Positions 16,550 through 25,107 of a DNA stretch of 64,000 nucleotides are shown one piece after another. The position numbers and the translations under genes are program-made. This DNA is from Rubrobacter_D sp963840835 (lineage in GTDB: Bacteria > Actinomycetota > Rubrobacteria > Rubrobacterales > Rubrobacteraceae): NCBI GenBank assembly GCA_963840835.1, contig CAWJAM010000006.1, positions 607,902-671,901 on the forward strand, in the 5' to 3' direction. The notes beneath the pieces are model-generated. The model ran no database searches and was not told the origin of the DNA. It saw only the letters and a program-made list of their open reading frames with translations. The stretch's first letter is position 1; every line of letters starts with the position of its first letter.

Positions 16550-16579
16550 GAAAACTGTTACATTGTAATAACAGTTTTC
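16550..16579. promoter_or_regulatory. 11-bp-arm palindrome, candidate GntR operator for the dehydrogenase operon
   Basis: Arms GAAAACTGTTA (16550-16560) and TAACAGTTTTC (16569-16579) flank CATTGTAA. The core matches the site at 14638-14659 (GTWACATTGTARTAWCAG). It lies between the divergent GntR and alcohol dehydrogenase genes, about 110 bp upstream of the latter. Confidence 0.7.
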
Positions 16580-16690
16580 GGTAAAGGGGGATAGGCTAAA
16601 GCACAAATACTCGCAGGGGTAGTTTCGCGATCTTAGCCCGGCTTTCTGGGCGGCTCGCATAGAGTGGATAGCTATGGAAAGGGGAGGTTA

Positions 16691-18055
16691 GTGGATACCT
16701 CACGGATGTTCGAGTTTCCCATCAAGGAATTCTTCAAGCAACCGCGGTCGCTTCTGGGGGCGGGGGCTTACGAGAACGCTGGTCCCGAGGCGGCGGCGAT
16801 GGGCTTGAAGCACGTCCTCTTCGTGACGTCGGGCTTGAGTGGGACTGGGATCATCGACGAGTGCAAGACCAACTTCGAGAATGCGGGCGTCTCGGTGACG
16901 GTCTACGACAAGGTCGAGTCCAACCCCAAGGACTACAACGTCATGGACGCCTACAAGGCTTTCTCCGAGGGTGAGTGCGACGGGTTCGTCTCCATCGGCG
17001 GCGGTTCCTCGCACGACACCACCAAGGGCGCGAGGGTCGTAGCGGCACACGACGGCAGGAACGTCAACGAGTTCCAGGCCTTGAACGCCTCGGAGACCCT
17101 GGACAACCCGGCGCACATCGCGATCAATACCACCGTCGGGACGGGCTCGGAGACGACGCCTGCTTACGTCATCACGGACCTCTCGTCGCCAGATGCGCCG
17201 CACAAATGGGTCGGGTTCGACCGGGCGGCGATCACGACGCTGGCCATAAACGACCCCATCCTGTGCATGACGCAGCCGCCTGAGTACGTGGCGTACACGG
17301 GCTTCGACACCATGGCCCACGCCTCGGAGTGCTACGTCGGGCGCGTGCAGCATCTCTCGACGACGCCGATTGCCCTTGCGGCGATCAGGCTGACCCAGGA
17401 GAATTTGCGCGAGGCGACCTACAACCCGAAGAACTACGAGGCGATGGAGAAGATGGTCTGGGCGCAGTACACGGCGGCCCAGGCGTTCTCGACGGGCCTG
17501 CTCGGGATTTTGCACTCGCTCTCGCACGCGGTCTGCGCCTACTACGACATCCACCACGGCCTGAACAACGGCGTCGGATTGCCGAGGGTGTGGACGTATA
17601 ACCAGCCGGCGGCTCCGGAGAGGTACGCGGACATCGCCGAGGCGATGGGCGTTAACACCAAGAACATGAGTGTCCCGCAGGCCGCGGACGCGGCGATAGA
17701 GGCCGTGATCCGGCTCGTCAAGGACTGCGGCTGCCCGGAGAGCTGGAGTCAGGTCGGAGAGTACCCGAAGACGCGGATGGGCAAGGGCTACTACGAGGGC
17801 AAGACCACCGCGGCCATCCAGTCCGACGACGACGAGCTGCAGAAGATGGCCGAGCACATGATGGGCGACCTGTGCACGCCTGGCAACCCGCGCGACCTCA
17901 CGGTCGAGGGCGCCAAGGAGGTCCTGCGCGACTGCATGTATGACGGCATGGACGTCAAGACGTCAAACGGCCACAGGCAGAGCATCTGGGGCGTCGCCCC
18001 CGAGATGGGCCGCAGGACGCAGCAGGCCGCGAGCGAACGGCCTGGACCGCAGTAG
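16691..18055 (+). CDS. Iron-containing alcohol dehydrogenase, NDMA-dependent methanol dehydrogenase type
   Basis: 454 residues, family III (Fe) alcohol dehydrogenase. NAD(P) region: VSIGGGSSHDTTKG near residue 105. Metal ligands are Asp206 and His210 in GFDTMAHASE, His279 in LHSLSHAVC, and a His in DIHHGLNN (288-289). Sequence features such as FPIKEFFKQPRSLLGAGAYENAGP and the length fit actinobacterial NDMA-dependent methanol dehydrogenases, which bind nicotinamide cofactor tightly and in many actinobacteria use mycofactocin as acceptor; no mycofactocin genes are visible here. The GTG at 16691 follows GGAAAGGGGAGG; an ATG at 16664 or 16706 is less likely. MoxR and VWA genes follow. Confidence 0.87.
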   Translation: MDTSRMFEFPIKEFFKQPRSLLGAGAYENAGPEAAAMGLKHVLFVTSGLSGTGIIDECKTNFENAGVSVTVYDKVESNPKDYNVMDAYKAFSEGECDGFVSIGGGSSHDTTKGARVVAAHDGRNVNEFQALNASETLDNPAHIAINTTVGTGSETTPAYVITDLSSPDAPHKWVGFDRAAITTLAINDPILCMTQPPEYVAYTGFDTMAHASECYVGRVQHLSTTPIALAAIRLTQENLREATYNPKNYEAMEKMVWAQYTAAQAFSTGLLGILHSLSHAVCAYYDIHHGLNNGVGLPRVWTYNQPAAPERYADIAEAMGVNTKNMSVPQAADAAIEAVIRLVKDCGCPESWSQVGEYPKTRMGKGYYEGKTTAAIQSDDDELQKMAEHMMGDLCTPGNPRDLTVEGAKEVLRDCMYDGMDVKTSNGHRQSIWGVAPEMGRRTQQAASERPGPQ

Positions 18056-18081
18056 TCCGGCGATATTCGCGGAACAGAGAA

Positions 18082-18107
18082 CGGGAGCGGGCATTCGTCC
18101 GCTCCCG
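18082..18107 (+). terminator. Hairpin after the methanol dehydrogenase gene
   Basis: CGGGAGCGG (18082-18090) and CCGCTCCCG (18099-18107) form a 9-bp stem with an 8-base loop about 26 bp past the stop codon. It is followed by CTATTTG, so the U-tract is poor; it may be a weak terminator or an mRNA 3'-end stabiliser before the MoxR gene. Confidence 0.6.
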
Positions 18108-18160
18108 CTATTTGAGACGGTATATTTAGGAGCACGCTAACCTTCGCGAAAAGGAGCATT

Positions 18161-19066
18161 TTGTTCGAGAGCATCGAAGACGTCAGGGAGCGGCTGGCGG
18201 AGCAGGAGTACGTCTGCGACCGGCGCCTGGCGACCGTAGTCTACCTTGCCTTGAAGCTGGACAAGCCGGTCCTGATCGAGGGCCCGGCTGGCGTCGGCAA
18301 GACCGAGCTTGCGAAGTCGCTCGCGGCGGCCGCGGACCGGTCGCTTATCCGCCTGCAGTGCTACGAGGGCCTCGATGAGGCCAAGGCGCTCTACGAGTGG
18401 GAGTACGGCAAGCAGCTCTTGTACACGCAGGTTTTGCGGGAGAAGATCGGGGAGGTCCTCGGGCCGACGAAGGGCCTGCGCGAGGCCGCCGCGAAGCTGC
18501 GCGAGCAGGAGGACGTGTTCTTCTCCGAGAACTTCCTGGTGGAGCGGCCAATCTTGCAGGCCATAACCTCAGAGACGCCGCCGGTGCTACTCCTGGACGA
18601 AATAGACCGGGCAGACGAGGAGTTCGAGGCGTTCCTGCTGGAGTTCCTCTCCGACTACCAGGTCTCCATACCCGAGATCGGGACGGTCGAGGCGGAGCAC
18701 CCCCCCGTCGTCATCCTGACCTCGAACCGGACCAGGGAACTGAGCGAAGCACTCAAGCGCCGTTGTTTGCATTTGCAGATCGATTACCCGAGCCCCGAGG
18801 TCGAGCTGGAGATAGTACGCCTCAAGGCCCCTGGCGTCGGCGACGCACTGGCCAAGGAGCTCGTCGAGACCATACAGGAGATAAGGGGCCTCGATCTCCG
18901 CAAGTCGCCGAGCATCGGGGAGACGCTGGACTGGGCGCGCTCGCTCGTCGTACTCGGCGCGCCGAACATCGACAAGGACCTCATCGAGGAGACCCTGAGC
19001 GTGATCGTCAAGTACGACCGCGACGCCGAGAAGGTACTGGCGCACGTCGGCGGGGGCCCCAGATAG
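18161..19066 (+). CDS. MoxR-family AAA+ ATPase (second CoxD paralogue), possible 3' frameshift
   Basis: 301 residues as read. Walker A GPAGVGKT at 41-48, Walker B LLLDEIDRAD, sensor LTSNRTRELSEALKRRC. Strongly similar to CoxD at 9758. The start is TTG at 18161 after AAGGAG. The reading frame ends VLAHVGGGPR at 19066, directly after a G5C4 run. If one base of that run is dropped, the frame continues for about 31 more protein-like residues (DSKDLGQKEPTGENPNEAMY, then EMHRSTHKHTH) to a stop at 19155-19157. It presumably works with the VWA protein next door to activate the alcohol dehydrogenase or another metalloenzyme. Confidence 0.88.
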   Translation: MFESIEDVRERLAEQEYVCDRRLATVVYLALKLDKPVLIEGPAGVGKTELAKSLAAAADRSLIRLQCYEGLDEAKALYEWEYGKQLLYTQVLREKIGEVLGPTKGLREAAAKLREQEDVFFSENFLVERPILQAITSETPPVLLLDEIDRADEEFEAFLLEFLSDYQVSIPEIGTVEAEHPPVVILTSNRTRELSEALKRRCLHLQIDYPSPEVELEIVRLKAPGVGDALAKELVETIQEIRGLDLRKSPSIGETLDWARSLVVLGAPNIDKDLIEETLSVIVKYDRDAEKVLAHVGGGPR

Positions 19067-19189
19067 TAAAGATCTCGGCCAGAAGGAGCCCACAGGCGAG
19101 AACCCGAACGAAGCGATGTACGAGATGCACCGCTCCACCCACAAGCACACGCATTAGGTCGCTTCGCTCCCGGGAGTAGGGAATCGCAT

Positions 19190-20710
19190 ATGGACACCGT
19201 AATAAATGACTTTGTGCAGGTGTTGAGGCGTCACCAGGTCAGGGTGTCTCCCGCAGAGAGCCTGGATGCTTTGCACGCGTTGGAGCAGACCGGGTTGGGG
19301 GAGCGCGGGGTGGTGCGGGACACTTTGCGGACCACTCTGATCAAGAACCTGGAAGACATCGAGACCTTCGACCGGCTCTTCGACCTGTATTTCAGTCTGC
19401 GGCCGACCGCGGAGAAGCGAACCGCGAAGCTCGACGTGCATGATCACGACCACGGGCAGCCGACGAGCATGGAGTTTGGTGAGGACGCAGAGGGTGAGGC
19501 GCCGGACTCGGAGGAGCACAGCCACGAGGACAGTGAGAACACCGAGTTTCGCCGTCACTTCGACGAGGACAAGATGCGGCCGTCGGAGGACATCCACGGC
19601 GAGGCGGACAAGATGCGCCTCTCCATGTTCTCGCAGGAGTTGATCCTGAACCGCAAACCAGGGGCCCTGGATCAGGCACTGCAGCGTATCACGCACCAGC
19701 TAAAGCTGCGCCGGGCCCGCGGCATGTTCAGCCCAGGGGATCTCGTAACCCACGGCGAAGGCGGGCAGGAGCTGCCGCTGGACGTCTCTGCCGCGGACTT
19801 TCAGGGGCTCGTGGAGCACCTGCACGATCTGGAGGTGGACGAGTCGCTCATTCGACAGCTCGAGGAGCAGAGCGAGGAGATACTGCGCACCCTCCCGCAG
19901 CTCATCGAGCAGATGGTCGAACGCCAGAAGAAGCTCGAAAAAAAGAAGGACGACTCCGCCCTCATGCGGCGTTCGCTGCGCAAGGTCTTCGACTACTCCC
20001 CCGCCGAACAGAGGGAGACCGAGGCGGCGATCAGGCGCATAGCGCGCCAGATCCACGGCGCCAAGACCCGCCGCTTGAAACAGGACCGCACGGGGCACAT
20101 AAGCGTCCCCCACACCCTGCGCCGCAACGTCCGCTACGAGGGCATCCCCTTCAACCCGGTCCTGCGGCGCCACCACGAGAAACGCCCGCGGGTCGTGATG
20201 CTGTGCGACGTCAGCATGAGCACGCGTAACATGAGCCGGTTCTGGCTGCACATGGTCTACCAGATGCAGAGCCTGTTCTCGAAGGTCAGGACCTTCGTGT
20301 TCGTGGCCGACGTGGCCGAGGTCACGCAGTTCTTCGAGGAGAGCAGCATGGACCGGGCCGTGGATCAGGTCTTCTCCGGGCGCGTGCTGGACGCCGACGT
20401 GAACAGCGACTTCGGCAAGGCGGCCGAGCAGTTCAGGAACGAGTACCTGCCTTCGCTGAACCACCGCACGACGCTCGTGATCCTGGGCGACGGGCGCAAC
20501 AACGGCAAGCCGCCGAACGCGGGGGCGCTGGAGGAGATAACGCAGCACGTCAGGCAGACGATCTGGATCACCCCAGAACCAAAGTGGGGCTGGTCTTTAG
20601 GCTCCTGCGACATGCCCGTCTACGAACCGTTCTGCGACCGCGTCGAGGTCGTAAGGAGCGTGGATCAACTCGCTGGCGTCGCCGAAGAGCTGGTGAAGGC
20701 CCGCGTGTGA
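19190..20710 (+). CDS. CoxE/YehP-like VWA domain protein with degenerate MIDAS
   Basis: 506 residues. An N-terminal helical region (DTVINDFVQVLRRHQVRVSP) is followed by an acidic, His-rich linker (residues about 80-145), a coiled-coil-like stretch (LEEQSEEILRTLPQLIEQMV) and a C-terminal VWA domain. The MIDAS is DVSMS from Asp340, not the usual DxSGS, followed by VILGDGRNNG. Partner of the MoxR ATPase at 18161; the pair parallels CoxD/CoxE. Confidence 0.85.
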   Translation: MDTVINDFVQVLRRHQVRVSPAESLDALHALEQTGLGERGVVRDTLRTTLIKNLEDIETFDRLFDLYFSLRPTAEKRTAKLDVHDHDHGQPTSMEFGEDAEGEAPDSEEHSHEDSENTEFRRHFDEDKMRPSEDIHGEADKMRLSMFSQELILNRKPGALDQALQRITHQLKLRRARGMFSPGDLVTHGEGGQELPLDVSAADFQGLVEHLHDLEVDESLIRQLEEQSEEILRTLPQLIEQMVERQKKLEKKKDDSALMRRSLRKVFDYSPAEQRETEAAIRRIARQIHGAKTRRLKQDRTGHISVPHTLRRNVRYEGIPFNPVLRRHHEKRPRVVMLCDVSMSTRNMSRFWLHMVYQMQSLFSKVRTFVFVADVAEVTQFFEESSMDRAVDQVFSGRVLDADVNSDFGKAAEQFRNEYLPSLNHRTTLVILGDGRNNGKPPNAGALEEITQHVRQTIWITPEPKWGWSLGSCDMPVYEPFCDRVEVVRSVDQLAGVAEELVKARV

Positions 20711-21243
20711 TCGACCGGCAGCAGATACCGTTCTCCAACACGACGCCCTTCCGCTTCTGCCCGGCGGACGGGACATCCCTCGGGGACCCGCGCCCGAGCG
20801 GCGGCGTGACGTGCCCCGAGTGCGGCAGGTCCTGGTACCGCAACTCGGCCCCAACGGTCGGTGCCGCCATCGTGCAGAACGGAAAGGCGCTCGTCACGGT
20901 GCGGGCCATAGAGCCCGAGAGGGGCAAAGTGGACGTGCCTGGCGGTTTTCTGGAGGTCGGGGAACACCCCGTCGAAGGCCTCGTGCGGGAGGTGCGGGAG
21001 GAGCTCGGGGTCGGGGTCGAGGTCGAAGGAAACCCTGTTCTGCTCGCGACGCACACCTACGGACCCGATGGGCCCTGGGTCTTGGCGATGGGCTTCAGGG
21101 TGCGAATAGTAGATGGTGAGCCCCAACCGGCCGATGATGTGGCTGAGCTACGCTGGGTCTCGGCGGACGAGGTAGACGGGTTGGACTTCGCCTGGGAGCA
21201 CGACCGCAACTTCGTGCGGGCGGCGTTGGACAACGGGAGCTAG
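20707..21243 (+). CDS. Nudix hydrolase with N-terminal zinc-ribbon-like region
   Basis: 178 residues. FCPADGTSL and TCPECGRSWY form a Cys-rich ribbon near residues 18-43; the Nudix box runs from GG79-80 (GGFLEVGEHPVEGL, REVREELGV) to about residue 102. This layout resembles NudC-like or ADP-ribose/NAD-type hydrolases. The GTG start overlaps the VWA stop (GTGA), so it is translationally coupled to the MoxR/VWA module. Confidence 0.9.
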   Translation: MIDRQQIPFSNTTPFRFCPADGTSLGDPRPSGGVTCPECGRSWYRNSAPTVGAAIVQNGKALVTVRAIEPERGKVDVPGGFLEVGEHPVEGLVREVREELGVGVEVEGNPVLLATHTYGPDGPWVLAMGFRVRIVDGEPQPADDVAELRWVSADEVDGLDFAWEHDRNFVRAALDNGS

Positions 21244-21252
21244 GGGGGGTAC

Positions 21253-22011
21253 GTGGGCGCGATAGACGGCTGGCTGGAGGGGTTGCTGCACGGGGAGGTT
21301 GGGGTTGGCGTCATCCTGCTCATCAGCCTGCTGCTCGGTTTGCGGCACGCGAGCGACCCCGACCACCTCGCAGCCGTGACGACCCTGATCGCCTCCGAGG
21401 AGGAACGGGAAAAGGTACGCAAAGCCGGTCTCATGGGCTTTCTCTGGGGACTCGGCCACGGGACCGCGCTGGTTCTCGTCGGCCTGCCGCTCGTCCTCTT
21501 GAACCAGTACCTGCCGGAGGCCGTCGGCAAGGTCGCCGAGGTCGCCATCGGGTGCATCATCATGTTGCTGGCCGTAAGGCTGCTCGTCCGGTGGCGAAGG
21601 GGCCTTTACCACGTCCACTCCCACGCCCACGACGGCGGCGAGGAGCACCGCCACGTCCACTCGCACGCTGACGAGACGTCCCACGTGCACGCCCACCGCG
21701 TCCCGAAGCGCACCCGGCTCTCGTCCTACGGCGTCGGGCTGGTGCACGGGATCGGTGGTTCGGGCGGGCTGACGCTGCTCTTGCTCTCGACCATCTCGGA
21801 CAAGGTGCAGGCGACGGGGGCGCTGCTGCTCTTCGCGGCGGGGACCGCCGTCTCGATGGCACTCCTCTCCACCGCATTCGGCCTCGTCATAGCCGGCGGT
21901 CCCATAGCGCGCAACTTCGAGCGCGTCGCCCCCGTGCTCGGCGTGCTCAGCATGGCGTTCGGGGCGTGGTACGCGCTCGGGGCTTTAGGAGTAGTAGTTT
22001 ATCCGTTTTGA
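21253..22011 (+). CDS. Nickel/cobalt transporter-like membrane protein (NicO/HupE type)
   Basis: 252 residues with about six membrane segments. GLRHASDPDHLAAV near residues 29-42 matches the HxxxxDH motif of Ni/Co transporters, and a second GVGLVHGIGGSGG follows. A cytoplasmic loop at about 120-155 is very rich in His (HVHSHAHDG, HVHSHAD, HVHAH), as expected for a metal sink. Start GTG at 21253 ten bases after the Nudix stop. Could serve urease/hydrogenase or cobalamin metal supply; no such genes are in the window. Confidence 0.83.
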   Translation: MGAIDGWLEGLLHGEVGVGVILLISLLLGLRHASDPDHLAAVTTLIASEEEREKVRKAGLMGFLWGLGHGTALVLVGLPLVLLNQYLPEAVGKVAEVAIGCIIMLLAVRLLVRWRRGLYHVHSHAHDGGEEHRHVHSHADETSHVHAHRVPKRTRLSSYGVGLVHGIGGSGGLTLLLLSTISDKVQATGALLLFAAGTAVSMALLSTAFGLVIAGGPIARNFERVAPVLGVLSMAFGAWYALGALGVVVYPF

Positions 22012-22013
22012 AG

Positions 22014-22246
22014 CATTTCAGCATTTCAGCTAGTCAGCAGTTCAGCCTGTCGTTTTCGCTTTATGGACTGTCGCTCGCGGCTGAATGCGCGCCATCATGG
22101 ACTCGACCGGCGCCGGTTGACAGCGGAAGGACAGGAAGCGTAGCATTGGACGCGCAAGGGCCAGGTAAGCACGTCAGCCAGTCAGCTTCTTGTGCTTGCT
22201 GAAATGCTGACTAGCTGAAATGCTGACTGGCTGAAGACCTCTGCTA
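22014..22246. repeat. Element with CAGCATTTCAGC inverted ends
   Basis: The left end reads GCATTTCAGCATTTCAGCTA then GTCAGCAGTTCAGC. The right end has the inverted units GCTGAAATGCTGACTAGC and GCTGAAATGCTGACTGGC, followed by GAAGACCTCTGC, a half of the palindrome seen at 26080, 55176 and 62272. About 130 bp of unique GC-rich sequence lies between. No coding capacity is evident; it looks like a small non-autonomous repeat inserted between two genes. Confidence 0.8.
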
Positions 22247-22261
22247 ATAGCTTCCAGGGAT

Positions 22262-23041
22262 ATGGTGGGAAGAGTACCGATACTCGCTGATGACGGGAAA
22301 GCGCTGGTCGTAGCGATGGACCACGGGCGTGCCTACGGCGCGATCGAGGGGTTGGAAGACCCTGGGGCTGTGATCGAAGCCTCCATAGAGGGCGGCGCCG
22401 ACGCCATAATGACGACCTTCGGCGTGGCGAAGCGCTACAACGAGCAGCTCGCTGGCCGCATCCCCACCATCATACGGCTCGATGGCGGTCCGAGCCTCTA
22501 CCGCGAGGACTGGCTCGCCTACACGGAGTGGGGCCTTCTCCACTCCGTCGAAGACGCCCTCCTCCTCGGGGCCGACGGCGTGGTGCTGATGGCTTTCGTC
22601 GGCATCCCCGTCGAGCTTCAGACCTACCGTATCGTCGCCAGGGTGGCCGGCGAGTGCCTGCGCGCCAACCTGCCGCTCGTGGTCGAGGCGCTGCCCTGCC
22701 CGGGCGAGCGCATCCCCGACCCCAGAGCGCCAGACGCCATGGCCTCTGCCGCCCGCATCGGCTTCGAACACGGCGCGGACCTCGTCAAGTCCTACTACAC
22801 CGAGGACTTCCGTAGGGTCACCGGCAACTGCCCCGTGCCGGTCCTGATCGCCGGCGGCCCAAGGATGGAGACCGTCGGGGAGACGCTGCAGGTCGTCCAG
22901 GACGCCATGCACGCAGGCGCCGCCGGAGTGGTCTTCGGCCGCAACATCTGGCAGAGCGGCGATACCCGAGGCACGATAAAGGCCCTGCACGACATAATCC
23001 ACAAAGGCGTCGCCGAATCCGGAATCCAACAACCCCTGTAG
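22262..23041 (+). CDS. DhnA/LsrF-type class I aldolase
   Basis: 259-residue TIM-barrel aldolase of the DeoC/FbaB/LsrF superfamily. VVAMDHGRAYGAIEGL at the N terminus and GADLVKSYYTEDF, with the probable Schiff-base Lys at 176, are characteristic; VLIAGGP and AGAAGVVFGRNIWQ bind phosphate. It is followed by an FGGY sugar kinase, so the pair probably phosphorylates and splits a carbohydrate or AI-2-like compound. The stop TAG falls in a CTGTAG plus hairpin repeat. Confidence 0.85.
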   Translation: MVGRVPILADDGKALVVAMDHGRAYGAIEGLEDPGAVIEASIEGGADAIMTTFGVAKRYNEQLAGRIPTIIRLDGGPSLYREDWLAYTEWGLLHSVEDALLLGADGVVLMAFVGIPVELQTYRIVARVAGECLRANLPLVVEALPCPGERIPDPRAPDAMASAARIGFEHGADLVKSYYTEDFRRVTGNCPVPVLIAGGPRMETVGETLQVVQDAMHAGAAGVVFGRNIWQSGDTRGTIKALHDIIHKGVAESGIQQPL

Positions 23042-23062
23042 GGGCGGGTTTGAAACCCGCCC
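23036..23062. repeat. CTGTAG plus GGGCGGGTTT hairpin at the aldolase stop codon
   Basis: CTGTAG is followed by GGGCGGGTTT (23042-23051), one base, and AAACCCGCCC (23053-23062). This is the inverted form of the unit at 15027-15052. The TAG within it is the aldolase stop codon. Confidence 0.75.
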
Positions 23063-23115
23063 AAAACACCAACCGCCCTTGTATGATGGGACCGTGGGAG
23101 ATGGCGGAGGAGAGA

Positions 23116-24645
23116 ATGGGCGCGGCTAGCAGCGTCGAACCGATCCTGATCGGGGCCGATGTAGGCACGACGAACATCAAGGTCGTCGCCTTCGACAGGG
23201 GTGGCCGGGCCGTGGAAGGGGCCAGCTCGCCCACCCCCACCCGCTACCCGAAGCCGGGCAGGGCCGACCACGACCCCGAGGAGCTGTGGATCTCCTTCGC
23301 GGCGACCTTGCGCCGGGTTACCGGTAAGCTCGACGACCCTGGCCGCGTGGCGAGCGTGGCCGTCGCCAGCATGGGCGAGGCCGCCGTCCCGCTCGACGCC
23401 GGCGGCGAGCCCACCAGCGACATGATCGCCTGGTTCGACGGCCGGGCGCGGCCACAGGCGGAGCGCCTCGGCCGCCTCGTCGGGCAGGACCGTCTCTTCG
23501 GCCTGACGGGGCTCTCCTTGCAGCCCATCTTCGGCCTGTGCAAGCTGCTCTGGCTCAAGGAGTGCGAGCCCGGCGCTTACTCGCGCACGGCCACCTGGCT
23601 GAACGTCGCCGACTACATGGCGTTCCGCCTTTGCGGTGTCGCCGCCACGGACTACTCCCTCGCCTCGCGCACGCTGGCCCTCGACCTTCACAACCTGCGA
23701 TGGGCCGAAGGGTTACTCGAGGAGGTTGGCATCCCCCCTGGTCTCTTCGCGCCCCTGCGAGCGGGCGGCTCGCCCCTCGGCCCCGTAGGCCCCGAGGCCG
23801 CTTCGGCGACGGGTCTGCCCGAGGGTGCCTGCGTCGCGACGGGGGGCCACGACCACGTCTGCGGCGCCCTGGCCACAGGCGTCACGGAGACTGGCACGAT
23901 GCTCAACTCGCTCGGCACAGCGGAGGCGATCTTCCTCCCCCTCGAACGCCCGCTCACCGACCCCCAGGTCGGGCACCAGGGCTACACCCAGGGCGCGCAC
24001 GTGGCCGGCCAGTACTATGTCTTCGGCGGCCAATACACCTCGGGGGCGAGCGTCGAATGGTTGCGGGAGGTCCTCGGCGGGGTAGACTACGACACCCTCA
24101 TCGCCGAGGCCGAGGAGGTCCCACCCGGGTCGCTGGGGGCCTTCTTCTTGCCCCACCTGCGCCTGGCGAACCCGCCGTACGACGACCCCGCGGCGAGGGG
24201 TGCGTTCGTCGGCCTCAGCACGGACGTAAAGCGCGGGGAACTCTTCCGGGCGGTACTGGAAGGGCTGGCCTACGACTCGCGAAACTCGCTCGAACCGCTC
24301 CTCGCCCACGCGGGGCTCGACGGGTTGCGGGCCATCCACGCCATCGGCGGGGGCACCCAGAACCGTCTGCTAATGCGCATCAAAGCCACCGTGTTGGACC
24401 AGAGGATCACCGTGTCCGGCGTAGAGGAGGCGACCAGCCTGGGGGCCGCCATCCTGGGTGGGGTTGGCGCGGGCGTCTACCCCGACGTTCCCTCGGCCCT
24501 GGGGGAATTACAACACGACGAAGAGCCCGTCGTGCCCGTCTCGGAGGAGGTGTCCTTCTACGATCAGGCCTTCCGAAGGGTCTACGGCAGGATCTACCCA
24601 AGCCTCCGCGGCGTGCACCACGAGATCGAGGACCTCCACGGTTAG
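23116..24645 (+). CDS. FGGY-family carbohydrate kinase
   Basis: 509 residues from the ATG at 23116, which is preceded by GGAGGAGAGA; the frame is open to 23050 without a better site. The N-terminal ATP-fold signature GADVGTTNIKVVAFDRGG is near residues 12-29, the second domain has ATGGHDHVCGAL and GGQYTSGASVEWL, and the C-terminal nucleotide site is AIGGGTQNRLLMRIKATVL. The sugar substrate (gluconate/xylulose/LsrK-like) cannot be fixed from sequence. Probably co-transcribed with the aldolase. Confidence 0.9.
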   Translation: MGAASSVEPILIGADVGTTNIKVVAFDRGGRAVEGASSPTPTRYPKPGRADHDPEELWISFAATLRRVTGKLDDPGRVASVAVASMGEAAVPLDAGGEPTSDMIAWFDGRARPQAERLGRLVGQDRLFGLTGLSLQPIFGLCKLLWLKECEPGAYSRTATWLNVADYMAFRLCGVAATDYSLASRTLALDLHNLRWAEGLLEEVGIPPGLFAPLRAGGSPLGPVGPEAASATGLPEGACVATGGHDHVCGALATGVTETGTMLNSLGTAEAIFLPLERPLTDPQVGHQGYTQGAHVAGQYYVFGGQYTSGASVEWLREVLGGVDYDTLIAEAEEVPPGSLGAFFLPHLRLANPPYDDPAARGAFVGLSTDVKRGELFRAVLEGLAYDSRNSLEPLLAHAGLDGLRAIHAIGGGTQNRLLMRIKATVLDQRITVSGVEEATSLGAAILGGVGAGVYPDVPSALGELQHDEEPVVPVSEEVSFYDQAFRRVYGRIYPSLRGVHHEIEDLHG

Positions 24646-24654
24646 CTTGCGGAT

Positions 24655-24674
24655 GGGCGCTTCGCGAAGCGCCC
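24655..24674. repeat. Perfect 20-base palindrome followed by CCTACA
   Basis: GGGCGCTTCGCGAAGCGCCC, then CCTACACCTGATGCC. Same layout (hairpin plus CTACA plus heptamer fragment) as the repeats at 15027 and 36755, with a different stem. Lies ten bases after the kinase stop. Confidence 0.7.
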
Positions 24675-24687
24675 CTACACCTGATGC

Positions 24688-24960
24688 CTACCTCGTGAAC
24701 CAACGTTGCCATTTGTACCAGGGCACGAACACCTCGACCCTCTCCGCGGGCCAGGCCATGCTCACGGCGCGGCGGCCATCCCTCTTTGATTCCCTGTACT
24801 CTTCCTCGCTCGCCACCCTGACGATTATTCCGCCCGTCTCGGTGGACATCGGGCCCGAGACGGCGCGGAACCCCTCGATGCGCGAGCCGTCCTCGGACAG
24901 CAATAGCACCTGCTGTCCGGGATCAGGCACGAGGGGAGGCCTACTCCTGCCGAACGTCAT
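24688..24960 (-). CDS. Hypothetical 90-residue protein
   Basis: Begins MTFGRSRPPLVPDPGQQVLL and contains GIIVRVASEEEYRESKRDGR and ends FVPWYKWQRWFTR. No family recognised. The N-terminal half looks like a small beta-barrel (QQVLLLSEDGSRIEGFRAV). It lies alone between repeats; a real gene is likely but not certain. Confidence 0.55.
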   Translation of the reverse strand: MTFGRSRPPLVPDPGQQVLLLSEDGSRIEGFRAVSGPMSTETGGIIVRVASEEEYRESKRDGRRAVSMAWPAERVEVFVPWYKWQRWFTR

Positions 24961-24976
24961 CTCTCTATACTACAGC

Positions 24977-25085
24977 AGCTTACAAAGAGGCTGAGCCTCT
25001 TTGTAAGCTCTCAGCATTTCAGCACTTCAGCTTGTCAGCTCAATCTTCTTGCTGAAGTGCTGACCAGCTGACTTGCTGACAAGCG
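24977..25085. repeat. 16-bp-arm palindrome followed by CAGCATTTCAGC repeat hairpin
   Basis: Arms at 24977-24992 and 24994-25009 are perfect (AGCTTACAAAGAGGCT and complement). They are followed by CTCAGCATTTCAGCACTTC, AGCTTGTCAGC, an A/T-rich loop TCAATCTTCTT, and the inverted units GCTGAAGTGCTGACCAGC. The whole thing can fold into two hairpins between two minus-strand genes. Confidence 0.8.
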
Positions 25086-25107
25086 GAGGCCAAAGGCCGT
25101 AGCGTGC

